A stretch of DNA of 12,322 bases from GCA-002282575 sp964646525 (GCA_964646525.1 CAZYER010000043.1:1-12322), one strand, 5' to 3'. Shown: positions 1 to 7,409, numbered from the stretch's first letter. Program-made: numbers and translations. Notes: a model not told the origin generated them from the letters alone.

Positions 1-268
1 CAACTTCATAGCCCTTTTCTGTAAGCTTCCAAATTCCGCGCTGTGATGAATCCATCAAATCAGCTTTAACAAGATACATCCTTGCCCATTGCACTTGATT
101 TCTAACACGAGATGCTCCAGAAGCAATGACTTCTTCAACAACCGTGTCAGGAATTTTCATGTAAGCAATGACTTGATCAATAACATCGGCGGTGGCTCCA
201 GAGCCGCCCATATTTTTCAGCACATCCATAAGCGGCTTAACATAATTTAAAAATTGCGGACCTTTCAT
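1..268 (-). CDS. Mrr-type restriction protein, N-terminal part (partial)
   Basis: Not closed within the window: 89 codons read leftward from an ATG at 266-268 and run off the left edge without a stop. The fragment begins MKGPQFLNYVKPLMDVL and contains the pattern SRVRNQVQWARMYLVKADL followed by SSQRGIWKLTEKG (residues about 53-86). I recognise this as the Mrr_N winged-helix domain that precedes the PD-(D/E)XK nuclease domain in Mrr-like type IV restriction endonucleases, which cut methylated DNA in the cytoplasm. The nuclease half would lie outside the window, so catalytic residues cannot be checked. A GAGGTG ribosome-binding site sits 4 nt before the ATG. It lies 66 nt downstream of the YoeB-type toxin on the same strand, and the stretch is more AT-rich by eye than the pump operon, consistent with an acquired defence segment. 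The domain call is fairly secure; that the whole protein is an intact nuclease is inference. Confidence 0.78.
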   Translation of the reverse strand, partial: MKGPQFLNYVKPLMDVLKNMGGSGATADVIDQVIAYMKIPDTVVEEVIASGASRVRNQVQWARMYLVKADLMDSSQRGIWKLTEKGYEV

Positions 269-334
269 TTGCACCTCAATGATCAGTAAAACAATCCATT
301 AAGGATGCATGTAGTAAGCCTAGGAAAAATACCA

Positions 335-598
335 TTATTCATAATGCGACCACATTCTGAGCACCTTAACCATTTTTTCTTCTTCCAATACTTGATAGAC
401 GAGGCGATGCTGAATATTGATTCGCCGCGAATAAGCACTCAATAAATCACCAACCAACTTTTCATAAGGTGGAGGATTTTTGAACGGATTTTCTTGTAAT
501 ACCGTCAGCAGTTTTTGCGTTTTTTCTTTCAAGCCAGCAGAAAGTAGTTTTTGAGAATCCTTTTGGGCATGTCTTGTGTACACAAGCTCCCAACTCAC
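335..598 (-). CDS. yoeB: Txe/YoeB family toxin (mRNA interferase)
   Basis: An 87-residue ribosome-dependent endoribonuclease of the YoeB/Txe family, which cleaves mRNA in the ribosomal A site when its antitoxin is degraded. The start is set at GTG 596-598 because family proteins begin with MSW-like residues (here V/M-SWELVYT), because AAAGGAG lies 8 nt upstream, and because this GTG overlaps the antitoxin TGA as GTGA. An earlier GTG at 617-619 would only add seven residues. Counting from the chosen start, Glu46 and Arg65 match the YoeB catalytic Glu46 and Arg65, and the terminal WSHYE supplies the His and Tyr (positions 85 and 86, corresponding to His83 and Tyr84 of E. coli YoeB). The core YSRRINIQHRLVYQV is very typical of the family. 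No internal damage is visible, so the toxin looks functional. It is the second gene of a bicistronic module and is probably translationally coupled to the antitoxin. Confidence 0.93.
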   Translation of the reverse strand: MSWELVYTRHAQKDSQKLLSAGLKEKTQKLLTVLQENPFKNPPPYEKLVGDLLSAYSRRINIQHRLVYQVLEEEKMVKVLRMWSHYE

Positions 599-837
599 CA
601 AAGAAGCTCCTTTGCGCACTTATCAACTGGTGTTTGTAAGCCTTGCTGAATAGATTCACGCATACCAGGTACGGATAACAGGTAAATGGTTTCCTGAATC
701 GATGCCCAATCTTCAGCAGAAACCAAAACGGCTGAATTGCGCTTGCCAGTAATCACAATAGGCTCGTGACTGATGGCTGTTTGATCGATAATACGGTAAA
801 GGTTTGAGCGTGCTTGGCTGGCAGTCAGTGCTTCCAT
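595..837 (-). CDS. yefM: YefM/Phd family antitoxin
   Basis: An 80-residue antitoxin of the Phd/YefM superfamily, partner of the YoeB-type toxin encoded directly downstream. The N-terminal half (MEALTASQARSNLYRIIDQ, then PIVITGKRNSAVLVSAEDW) is the DNA-binding, dimerising Phd/YefM fold. The C-terminal part (IQETIYLLSVPGMRESIQQG and following) is the segment that wraps the toxin and is normally disordered and Lon-sensitive. ATG 835-837 is preceded by GGAGA with 7 nt spacing. Its TGA stop (595-597) overlaps the toxin GTG, the usual arrangement that makes antitoxin first and in excess. The upstream 838-912 region carries a promoter and paired operator repeats, so the gene is expected to repress its own transcription, more strongly in complex with the toxin. 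Length and motifs are normal for the family. Confidence 0.93.
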   Translation of the reverse strand: MEALTASQARSNLYRIIDQTAISHEPIVITGKRNSAVLVSAEDWASIQETIYLLSVPGMRESIQQGLQTPVDKCAKELLW

Positions 838-862
838 GATATTTTCTCCATTAACTTGCTAG

Positions 863-891
863 ATCGTACGAAAAATCGTACTGAACATCAA
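863..891 (-). promoter_or_regulatory. Toxin-antitoxin promoter with overlapping operator
   Basis: Read on the minus strand, TTGATG (886-891) and TACGAT (863-868) form -35 and -10 boxes separated by exactly 17 bp, pointing at the antitoxin ATG at 837. Superimposed on the spacer and -10 is the perfect dyad GTACGA-TTTT-TCGTAC (866-881 on the window strand reads GTACGAAAAATCGTAC). It can also be read as two ATCGTAC direct repeats (863-869 and 875-881) with 12 bp between equivalent positions; the first is embedded in the perfect palindrome TCGTACGA (864-871). A repressor bound here would block RNA polymerase. The sequence is seen directly; the role as YefM operator is inferred from its placement and from the GTAC core of known YefM sites. 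Confidence 0.72.
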
Positions 892-912
892 GAGCATTTC
901 AACTAATTGCAC

Positions 913-1233
913 TTAACAGATAGAGGGCAAATGCCCTGTTTTCACCAAAATCACCGTAGGCTCGGTGACAAATGGATGATGCTGGCTTAAATGCGGACTT
1001 CGCATCCACGTATGCTTGGGATAGGCACCGTGCTCATCTTGAAAAACACCCGACAACACCAATATTTCCTCACCACCGTAATGACGATGCGGTTGAAAAA
1101 CCTCATTGGCTGGCCATTTCACTAAAGCGGTATGCTCAGTTTCGAAACTGTGTAAAGGCATCACTTCCAAGCTACCATAACCCAGCAGCCAAGGTTGCTC
1201 GTTGGTGTTGATACGCACTCTTTGTCGATCCAC
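913..1233 (-). CDS. ChrR-like cupin-domain protein (single domain, possibly truncated)
   Basis: A 106-residue protein dominated by one cupin domain of the ChrR/anti-sigma-like type. The core is PHRHYGGEEILVLSGVFQDE followed by HTWMRSPHLSQHHPF. His49, His51, Glu55 and a later His (about 85) are the expected metal ligands of the HxH-x3-E...H cupin motif. From memory of the family, this stretch matches the second half of two-domain cupin proteins of roughly 220 residues. The N-terminal cupin is absent here: the reading frame is closed by TAG at 1237-1239, just two codons before the GTG start, and I could not find the missing half in the other frames upstream. The GTG at 1231-1233 has no convincing ribosome-binding site, so the start is uncertain. 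It is either a genuine one-domain cupin or the remnant of a longer gene. It lies 101 nt downstream of the DUF3565 gene. No function beyond metal/small-molecule binding is claimed. Confidence 0.7.
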   Translation of the reverse strand: MDRQRVRINTNEQPWLLGYGSLEVMPLHSFETEHTALVKWPANEVFQPHRHYGGEEILVLSGVFQDEHGAYPKHTWMRSPHLSQHHPFVTEPTVILVKTGHLPSIC

Positions 1234-1334
1234 GAACTATTGCTTTTTAGGCTGTAGTTGACAAAAAAGATCGGCGAGAGATTGCGAAATTGAAACAAAC
1301 GGGGTGGGAAGGCATTTTCTGAATCGGTTATGGG

Positions 1335-1595
1335 TTAAAACAACCAAGGTAACAGCTTATGACTACGCTGTTGATAATCGGCATAGTCCGCAAATCGACA
1401 ACCGAGCTGCTGACCAATCATCGACTGGCGCCCAGCTTCCGTTGCTGTCCAAGGGCGATTGTTCCAAGGCGGATTATGGCGGACATGCTGATTGTGACCG
1501 CAAGCTAACTCAGCGACCCAGTCACCCTCCTCGTCCAGATGGTAACCGACGATGGGTTGGTCAATAGCGGGGAATGCATAATTCATCACTGACAT
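1335..1595 (-). CDS. DUF3565 family protein
   Basis: An 86-residue protein recognised as DUF3565 by its core: QPIVGYHLDEEGDWVAELAC, then GHNQHVRHNPPWNNRPWTAT and EAGRQSM. The CGH at 32-34 with His37 and His40 plus the tryptophan-rich PPWxxRPW look like a small metal-binding fold, but no biochemical role is known to me. ATG 1593-1595 lies 3 nt after the stop of the outer-membrane factor, with a G-rich stretch (GGTGGGG) in the end of that gene available as ribosome-binding site, so translation is probably coupled to the pump operon. ATG 1584-1586 is an alternative start. The C-terminal tail (after GCRFADYAD) departs from the family as I remember it, where a CxxC-like pair is usual; a frameshift is possible and is discussed as a finding. 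Not known to be part of efflux; the association here is positional. Confidence 0.8.
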   Translation of the reverse strand: MSVMNYAFPAIDQPIVGYHLDEEGDWVAELACGHNQHVRHNPPWNNRPWTATEAGRQSMIGQQLGCRFADYADYQQRSHKLLPWLF

Positions 1596-1598
1596 AGG

Positions 1599-3131
1599 TT
1601 AGACCCCACCACCCAGAGCTTTGAACACCGCCACTTCGGCGACTTTTTGTGCGCGAATAATGCTCACCAATTGCTGTTCGGCAGTCTGGTAATCACGTTG
1701 AGCGTCTAATACTTCAATATAACCCGCTAAACCACGCTGATAACGCAACTCAGCGACTCGCAGACGTTCTTTTTGACTGGTGAGTACCGCTTGTTGACTG
1801 ACGATCTGCACATCATAACCCGTACGATTGACCAAAGCATCGGCGACTTCGCGGAAGGCATTTTGCAAGGTTTTTTCGTAATCAGCGACCGCAGACACCT
1901 GACGTGCGGCGGCAACATCTAAATTAGCTTGGGTGCGACCGACATTAAAAATGGGTAGCGTTATTTGGGGCACAAAGCTCCAACTTTCGCTGTTATTAGC
2001 GAATAGCCCGTTTAGCTCATTACTGGCCGTACCGTAATTAGCGGTTAGGCTAATACGGGGGAAGAAAGCCGCACGCGTCGCTTCGACATTGGCATTGGCC
2101 GCTTTCAAGCGTAGCTCTGCCGCTTGCACATCAGGGCGTTGTAATAAGCGTAACGAAGGCGTATCGGTACGCAAGGCACTGGTATCGGCTTGTTGACGGA
2201 GCGGTAAGGACTCAGGGAGTTTCAAGCTATTCATCGGCACACCCACCAACACCGACAAGCTATTTTGCACCAAACTGTGCTGACGTTTTAGTTCGGCTAA
2301 ATCACGTACCAACCCATCGACGACTGCTTGCGCTTGCAAACGCTCGGCATCATTCGCCAATCCGACTTCAACGCGCTTTTCAACCAATGACAGCCATTCC
2401 GCTCGATTGTCTTTCATCGCAGATAGTAGTTTGGCTCGGTCCTCAAGCTCTAACAGTTGGTAATAATTGCTGGCGATATCACCGATCAGCGATAACTGCA
2501 CCGCTTTCGCATTGGCTTCACTGGCTAAAAAAGTGGCTAGCGCCGCTTCGTTCAGACTGCTGATGCGACCCCACAAATCCAACTCGTAACTGGGCAAGCT
2601 AAAACCGACCTCGCCCTTAGTCAGGTCGAAGCGTTTACCCGAAGGAGAAACTGTTCCTGGTGTACTGCTACGCGTACCACCCACCACTAAATCGACACTG
2701 GGGAAACGGTCGGCACGAACAATGCCATATTGGGCACGGGTTTCGGTAATACGAGAAGCCGCCACACGCAGATCACGATTGTTGGTTAATGCCGACTGAA
2801 TCAGGGCTTTGAGTTGCGGGTCGGGGAAAAACGACTGCCAATCGGGCAAGTTAACTTGCATCTTGTTGCTGGCTGGCACGACTGCCGCATCAACCTTGGC
2901 TGTTTCTACCGATTGCATGGGCGCACAACCCGATAAACCAGCGACTAATAAGCCACCTAATAATAGGGTTGAAAAGGATGAGCGCAAACCACAAAGCGAA
3001 CCTATTTTTCCCGTTGGGTCAGTCAGCAAAGCTGACTGGGGCACCCATCGTGGAAAACCGAGGTGAGCGGGTGTGTTTGCTCCATCAACACAAGCGCGAA
3101 TGAACGGCACATCAAACCCTAACTTAACCAT
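1599..3131 (-). CDS. RND efflux outer-membrane factor, NodT/OprM family lipoprotein
   Basis: Outer-membrane channel of a tripartite RND pump (TolC-like trimer in the outer membrane, periplasmic tunnel). After the signal the protein shows the family hallmark LPDWQSFFPDPQLKALIQSAL with NNRDLRVAASRI, then two outer-membrane efflux (OEP) repeats, about residues 90-290 and 315-505, ending LVSIIRAQKVAEVAVFKALG. A lipoprotein signal peptide is obvious (RSSFSTLLLGGLLVAGLSGC) but its Cys is residue 69 of the 510-codon frame, because 48 codons lie between the ATG at 3129-3131 and the signal. That ATG has an ideal AAGGAG, 7 nt away, and overlaps the pump gene by 8 nt. The alternative start is TTG at 2985-2987 (residue 49), which gives a normal 20-residue signal with Cys21 but has a poor ribosome-binding site. 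The leader looks like a repeat inserted in frame. Function is secure; the start is not. Confidence 0.92.
   Translation of the reverse strand: MVKLGFDVPFIRACVDGANTPAHLGFPRWVPQSALLTDPTGKIGSLCGLRSSFSTLLLGGLLVAGLSGCAPMQSVETAKVDAAVVPASNKMQVNLPDWQSFFPDPQLKALIQSALTNNRDLRVAASRITETRAQYGIVRADRFPSVDLVVGGTRSSTPGTVSPSGKRFDLTKGEVGFSLPSYELDLWGRISSLNEAALATFLASEANAKAVQLSLIGDIASNYYQLLELEDRAKLLSAMKDNRAEWLSLVEKRVEVGLANDAERLQAQAVVDGLVRDLAELKRQHSLVQNSLSVLVGVPMNSLKLPESLPLRQQADTSALRTDTPSLRLLQRPDVQAAELRLKAANANVEATRAAFFPRISLTANYGTASNELNGLFANNSESWSFVPQITLPIFNVGRTQANLDVAAARQVSAVADYEKTLQNAFREVADALVNRTGYDVQIVSQQAVLTSQKERLRVAELRYQRGLAGYIEVLDAQRDYQTAEQQLVSIIRAQKVAEVAVFKALGGGV
2988..3120 (-). repeat. Suspected REP/MITE-like insertion forming the N-terminal leader
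   Basis: Approximate limits. This stretch encodes codons 5-48 of the outer-membrane factor frame and lies between the well-placed start codon and the true lipoprotein signal peptide. Its translation (VDGANTPAHLGFPRWVPQSA and following) resembles nothing expected in a NodT protein. It contains a strong dyad at 3015-3047: an inner 8-bp stem CAGTCAGC-AAA-GCTGACTG (3020-3038) and an outer 5-bp stem TGGGT/ACCCA separated by a 4-nt one-sided bulge, which is the shape of REP-type elements. No second copy occurs in this window and no convincing target duplication was found, so the element identity is inference. Confidence 0.45.
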
Positions 3132-6100
3132 GACTCAACTCCTTCTCATGATCTATCGGCTTACCACCAGGGAAGAGCTTACGAATGATGAGATATAACA
3201 CAGGCACTAATAAAATCGCGAGGAAGGTCGCCGACAACATGCCACCCGCAACCCCCGTACCAATGGCGTTACGACTGGCAGCACCTGCCCCCGTTGATAG
3301 CGCCAGCGGTAATACGCCAGCAATAAAGGCAATCGACGTCATGATAATTGGGCGCAGACGCAAGCGTGCTGCCTCGACAATCGAAGTCACCAGCTCTTTA
3401 CCTTCCAGTTCTAATTGTCGTGAAAACTCAACAATCAGAATGGCGTTTTTCGCAGCCAAGCCAATAATCACCACCATACCCACTTTGAAATAAATGTCAT
3501 TCGGCATACCCACCCACATCACCGCGAGTACCTGACCAAACAAACCCAGCGGTACGACCAGCAAAATAGCAAATGGCACTGACCAACTTTCATACAAAGC
3601 GGCTAACACCAGAAACACCACCAAAATCGACAAGGTAAACAACAATCCCGCTTGCGAAGCCGACAAGCGCTCCTCGTAAGACGTACCCGACCAGTCAAAA
3701 CCAATACCTGCTGGCAAATTCGCCGCCAAGCCTTGCATGGTCATCATCGCATCACCCGTGGTAAAACCCAGCGCGGGATTACCGGCAATTTTCATCGAAG
3801 GCACGCCGTTATAACGGTCTAACTTAGGCGCACCCACCACCCAACTGGGGGTAACAAACTCCGACAAAGGAATGAGTTCACCTTGACGATTTTTCACACG
3901 CAATGCCAAGATGGTATCGGGTGTTGCCAAGGTTTCGGCATTCACACGCATTTGCACACGCAATACACGGCCATCACGAATGAAGTCGTTGACATAAGCC
4001 GAGCCTAACCCCACTTGAAGTACGCTGTTGACCTCGCTAATATCAACACCCAAGGCTTGTGCCTTAACCCGATTAATGTCGAAGTAAAGCTGACTGGCAA
4101 ACTCCTTACTTTCAGGACGCACGCCCGCCAATGCTGGATTTTGACTGGCCATAGCCAACACCATATTGCGCGCTTCGAGCAGTTTTTCACGCCCTGCCGC
4201 GCCAATATCCATTAAGCGGAAGTCAAAACCACCCACCGCCGCCAATTCGGGAATGGGTGGCGGGTTAATGGCGAACATCATCGCCGACTTAATTTTGAAA
4301 AACGCCATATTGGCACGCATGGCAATACTTTTCGCATCACTGCCTGCCGCCATACGCTCATCCCATTCCTTCAAGCGGACAAAAGCGATACCGGCATCCT
4401 GACCCTTACCCAAAAAGCTAAAGCCCGCTACCGCCACCACTTTCGACACTTCTGGTTGTGCCATATAGAACTTCTCTAACTCGGCCAAGACTTCCAGTGT
4501 GCGCTCTTGCGTTGCGCCCGAAGGCAGCTGAATCAGGTTAATTAAGTAACCCTGATCTTCCTCTGGCAAAAAACCGTTCGGCAATTTCAGGTACATAAAG
4601 GCTGTGACACCGACAATCACCGCGTAGATAATGCCCAAACGAATCGGACGCACTAAGAAAGCACCAATCCAGCGTGTATAACTGTTGGTAAAACTGGCAA
4701 ACTTGTCGTTAAACCAACCTAAAAACCCTTTGTGGTGCTGCATATCCGACTGACGCAATAAGGTCGTCGTTAAGGCAGGCGTCAACGACAAGGCAAAGAA
4801 AGCCGAGAAAGCAATGGTAATGACCAAAGTCACGGAAAACTGACGATAAATCGCGCCCACCGAACCGGTAAAGAAGGCCATAGGCACAAACACTGCCATC
4901 AGCACCAAGGTAATACCGATAATGGCACCGAAAATCTGCTTCATCGCTTTTTGCGTTGCCGCCTTAGCATCTAAGCCTTCTTCAGTCATGATGCGTTCGA
5001 CGTTTTCCACCACGACAATAGCATCATCGACCAGAATACCAATCGCCAAAATCATCGCAAACAGGGTGAGTACGTTAATGGAATAACCCATCACATACAA
5101 TCCTAGCATGGTGCCCATCAGCGAAACGGGTACGACGATGGTCGGAATAATGGCGGCACGCAGGTTACCCATAAACAACCACATCACCAAGAACACCAAC
5201 ACAAAGGCTTCGAGCAGCGTTTTAATCACTTCTTCAATCGAAATTTGTACGAAACGCGAAGTGTCGTAAGGCACATCCCAGCTAATACCGACGGGAAAAT
5301 TACCTTCCAACTCCGCCATACGCGCTTTCACCCGCTTCACGGTTTCCAAGGCATTATCGGTGGGTGCCAATTTGATACCGATACCCACAGCGGGCTTACC
5401 ATTCAATTTCACATTACGCGAATAATCTTGCGCCCCTAGTTCAATGCTAGCAACATCTTTTAAGCGCACACTGGTGCCGTTAGCATCGGTACGCAAAATA
5501 ACATTTTCAAATTCAGCTACGGTATTAATGCGCGAATTGGTCAAAATGGTGGCATTTAATTCCTGACCGGGAACCGAAGGCAATTGCCCCAATCCGCCCG
5601 TTGAGACCTGAATGTTTTGCGCACGCACCGCAGCCAAGGCATCACTGGGACTGAGGTTGTAACTGGCCAGCTTGAGCGGGTCTAACCAAACGCGCATCGA
5701 ATAATCCGTACCAAACAACAGAGCCTCACCCACCCCCTGTACCCGACGCAAATTATCCAGAACTCGCGCCGAGGCAAAAGCACCCAAATCAATGGTGCTG
5801 TAACTGTTGTCAGGCGAGGTCAGCAACACGAACATCAGAAAGTTGCGACGTGATTTGGTCACCACAATCCCCGCTCGTTTTACCTCATCGGGGAGTCGAG
5901 CTTCGACCCGCTTGATGCGATTCTGCACCTCCATATTGGCAATATCCAAGTTGGTTCCCGTCTTGAATGTCAGCGTTAAGCTGGCTTCACCGGTAAACTC
6001 ACTCGTCGATTCCATATAGAGCAGGTTTTCCAAGCCATTCATTTCCTGCTCAATCAGCGTGGTGACACTATCTTCCACCTGTTGCGCACTGGCACCGGGA

Positions 6101-6249
6101 TAACTAATGACCACGTTCAGTGCAGGCGGTGCGACCTCGGGATATTGCGAAACGGGCAGTTTAGTCAAGGTCAACGCACCTGCCATCAAAATGGACAGCG
6201 CAATGACCCAAGCAAAAATAGGGCGTGTAATAAAAAATTGAGGTAGCAT
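3124..6249 (-). CDS. RND multidrug efflux pump, HAE1 family (AcrB/MexB-like)
   Basis: A 1041-residue inner-membrane proton/drug antiporter that exports hydrophobic and amphiphilic compounds, close to the usual AcrB length of about 1050. It starts MLPQFFITRPIFAWVIALSI with the first transmembrane helix. The proton-relay residues are present: Asp408-Asp409 in GILVDDAIVVVENVERIM, Lys934 in IIGLAAKNAILIVEFSR, Arg964 and Thr971 in RLRPIIMTSIAFIAG. The glycine-rich switch loop is recognisable as AGFSFLGKGQDAGIAFV (about 608-624). Two halves, each with a large periplasmic porter/docking region and a six-helix bundle, are complete without frameshift. ATG 6247-6249 follows the adaptor stop by 2 nt and has GGAGG 9 nt upstream. 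Its 3' end overlaps the outer-membrane factor start by 8 nt. Substrate range cannot be read from the sequence. Confidence 0.97.
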   Translation of the reverse strand: MLPQFFITRPIFAWVIALSILMAGALTLTKLPVSQYPEVAPPALNVVISYPGASAQQVEDSVTTLIEQEMNGLENLLYMESTSEFTGEASLTLTFKTGTNLDIANMEVQNRIKRVEARLPDEVKRAGIVVTKSRRNFLMFVLLTSPDNSYSTIDLGAFASARVLDNLRRVQGVGEALLFGTDYSMRVWLDPLKLASYNLSPSDALAAVRAQNIQVSTGGLGQLPSVPGQELNATILTNSRINTVAEFENVILRTDANGTSVRLKDVASIELGAQDYSRNVKLNGKPAVGIGIKLAPTDNALETVKRVKARMAELEGNFPVGISWDVPYDTSRFVQISIEEVIKTLLEAFVLVFLVMWLFMGNLRAAIIPTIVVPVSLMGTMLGLYVMGYSINVLTLFAMILAIGILVDDAIVVVENVERIMTEEGLDAKAATQKAMKQIFGAIIGITLVLMAVFVPMAFFTGSVGAIYRQFSVTLVITIAFSAFFALSLTPALTTTLLRQSDMQHHKGFLGWFNDKFASFTNSYTRWIGAFLVRPIRLGIIYAVIVGVTAFMYLKLPNGFLPEEDQGYLINLIQLPSGATQERTLEVLAELEKFYMAQPEVSKVVAVAGFSFLGKGQDAGIAFVRLKEWDERMAAGSDAKSIAMRANMAFFKIKSAMMFAINPPPIPELAAVGGFDFRLMDIGAAGREKLLEARNMVLAMASQNPALAGVRPESKEFASQLYFDINRVKAQALGVDISEVNSVLQVGLGSAYVNDFIRDGRVLRVQMRVNAETLATPDTILALRVKNRQGELIPLSEFVTPSWVVGAPKLDRYNGVPSMKIAGNPALGFTTGDAMMTMQGLAANLPAGIGFDWSGTSYEERLSASQAGLLFTLSILVVFLVLAALYESWSVPFAILLVVPLGLFGQVLAVMWVGMPNDIYFKVGMVVIIGLAAKNAILIVEFSRQLELEGKELVTSIVEAARLRLRPIIMTSIAFIAGVLPLALSTGAGAASRNAIGTGVAGGMLSATFLAILLVPVLYLIIRKLFPGGKPIDHEKELSHG

Positions 6250-6251
6250 GG

Positions 6252-7409
6252 TTATTTGCCTCCAGCTGGTATATTCGCTGGCTGACTGCTGGCAGGCATC
6301 GCTGTAACACTGCTACCCTGGCGCGCCTTCTGCAAGCCATTGACGATGATTTGCTCATCACCCTGCAAGCCAGACAGCACCACCCACGCACCATTCATTA
6401 GTGCACCAGTTTTAATCGGACGTGGAGCGACCTTACCCTCAGTCGTTACCGTCATAACGATTTGTCCTTGCGGTGAAGCCTGTACCGCTTTTTGTGGCAC
6501 GGTTAGGAAAGACTTGTCACCTGAAATGGGCAAGACCACCGACACAAACTGTCCTGGCAATAAACGACGCTCCGCGTTACTGAATTCAGCACGTAGCCCA
6601 ACGCTACCTGTGCTGGCATCAACCGCTGGATCGGTAAACAAAAGTTTACCCAGCTGAGGATAAGACTCCTTATCCGTCAATTTGAGCTGAATCTTGCCCG
6701 CTTCTTGTCCTGCTTGAGCATCTACTGCCGAACGCAGTTGCGCGTATTGGGTACTGGATAAGGCAAAGTTCACCCAAATCGGATCCATCTGTTCAATCAC
6801 CGCCAAGGGCGTGGCCGACCCCTTACCCACCAAAGCGCCTTCCGTTACCAAGGCACGACCAATGCGACCACTAATCGGCGCAGTCACCTTAGCATAACCT
6901 AAATCAATTTCGGCACGACTCAAGGCTGCTTTGGCCGCTTCAATATCGGCTTTAGCGCGCGCTAGGTTAGCATTAGCGGTATCTAAATCTTGTTGACTGG
7001 CCGCTTTTTGTGGCACAAGCGCTTTTAAGCGCTCACTGGTTTGCTCGGCGATACGCGCATCGGCCTGCGCTCGCATTAAACTGGCTTTTGCCGTTTGTAC
7101 ATTAGCTTGCAACACCTTAGGGTCGATTTGAAACAAAGACTCGCCTGCTTTAACCTCACCACCCTCTTTATATAGGCGTCGCTCAACAATACCCTCAACG
7201 CGCGCGCGCACTTCAGCACTGCGCACCGCTTGCAAACGTCCCGGCAATACCAAGGTTTCTTGTTGAATGAGGGTTTGCGGTGTCACCACCTCGACTTGAG
7301 CCGGCGGCATACCGCCCGCCGCTGCTTTCGTTGCTGGCTCTTCACTGCAACCGGTCAATAATAAGCCAATACTCATGCACACAGTCGCGGTTCTAAGTTG
7401 TATCACCAT
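6252..7409 (-). CDS. RND efflux periplasmic adaptor (membrane fusion lipoprotein)
   Basis: A 385-residue AcrA/MexA-type adaptor that joins the inner-membrane pump to the outer-membrane channel. The start is placed at ATG 7407-7409 (MVIQLRTATVCMSIG) because AAGGA lies 7 nt upstream and because it yields a clean lipoprotein signal with lipobox LLTG-Cys21; the frame stays open upstream to 7481, but that would bury the signal behind 24 extra residues. Domains in order: first half-lipoyl motif (about 63-98, VRSAEVRARVEGIVERRLYK), alpha-helical hairpin (about 100-170, Ala/Arg/Gln-rich heptads), second half-lipoyl (about 172-207, YAKVTAPISGRIGRALVTEG), beta-barrel (about 208-295, MDPIWVNFALSST) and membrane-proximal domain to the end. 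It is the first gene of the operon, 2 nt before the pump gene. No regulator gene is adjacent. Confidence 0.95.
   Translation of the reverse strand: MVIQLRTATVCMSIGLLLTGCSEEPATKAAAGGMPPAQVEVVTPQTLIQQETLVLPGRLQAVRSAEVRARVEGIVERRLYKEGGEVKAGESLFQIDPKVLQANVQTAKASLMRAQADARIAEQTSERLKALVPQKAASQQDLDTANANLARAKADIEAAKAALSRAEIDLGYAKVTAPISGRIGRALVTEGALVGKGSATPLAVIEQMDPIWVNFALSSTQYAQLRSAVDAQAGQEAGKIQLKLTDKESYPQLGKLLFTDPAVDASTGSVGLRAEFSNAERRLLPGQFVSVVLPISGDKSFLTVPQKAVQASPQGQIVMTVTTEGKVAPRPIKTGALMNGAWVVLSGLQGDEQIIVNGLQKARQGSSVTAMPASSQPANIPAGGK

Noticed and set aside
599..619. Earlier GTG start for the YoeB-type toxin at 617-619
   Set aside because: It would add seven residues unlike the family; the GTG at 596-598 has the better-spaced AAAGGAG and forms the GTGA overlap with the antitoxin.
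924..937. AGGGCA-AA-TGCCCT hairpin at the end of the cupin gene as a terminator
   Set aside because: It overlaps the last coding residues, has a 2-nt loop and no T-tract on the transcript side.
2985..3118. CAAACC at 2985-2990 and 3113-3118 as a target-site duplication of the inserted leader
   Set aside because: Removing one copy plus the intervening DNA (128 bp) would break the reading frame, so it does not restore a plausible ancestral gene; six-base repeats are also common by chance.
3185..5439. Plus-strand open frames opposite the pump gene
   Set aside because: They are antisense reflections of a strongly supported RND gene and show no recognisable domains or ribosome-binding sites.
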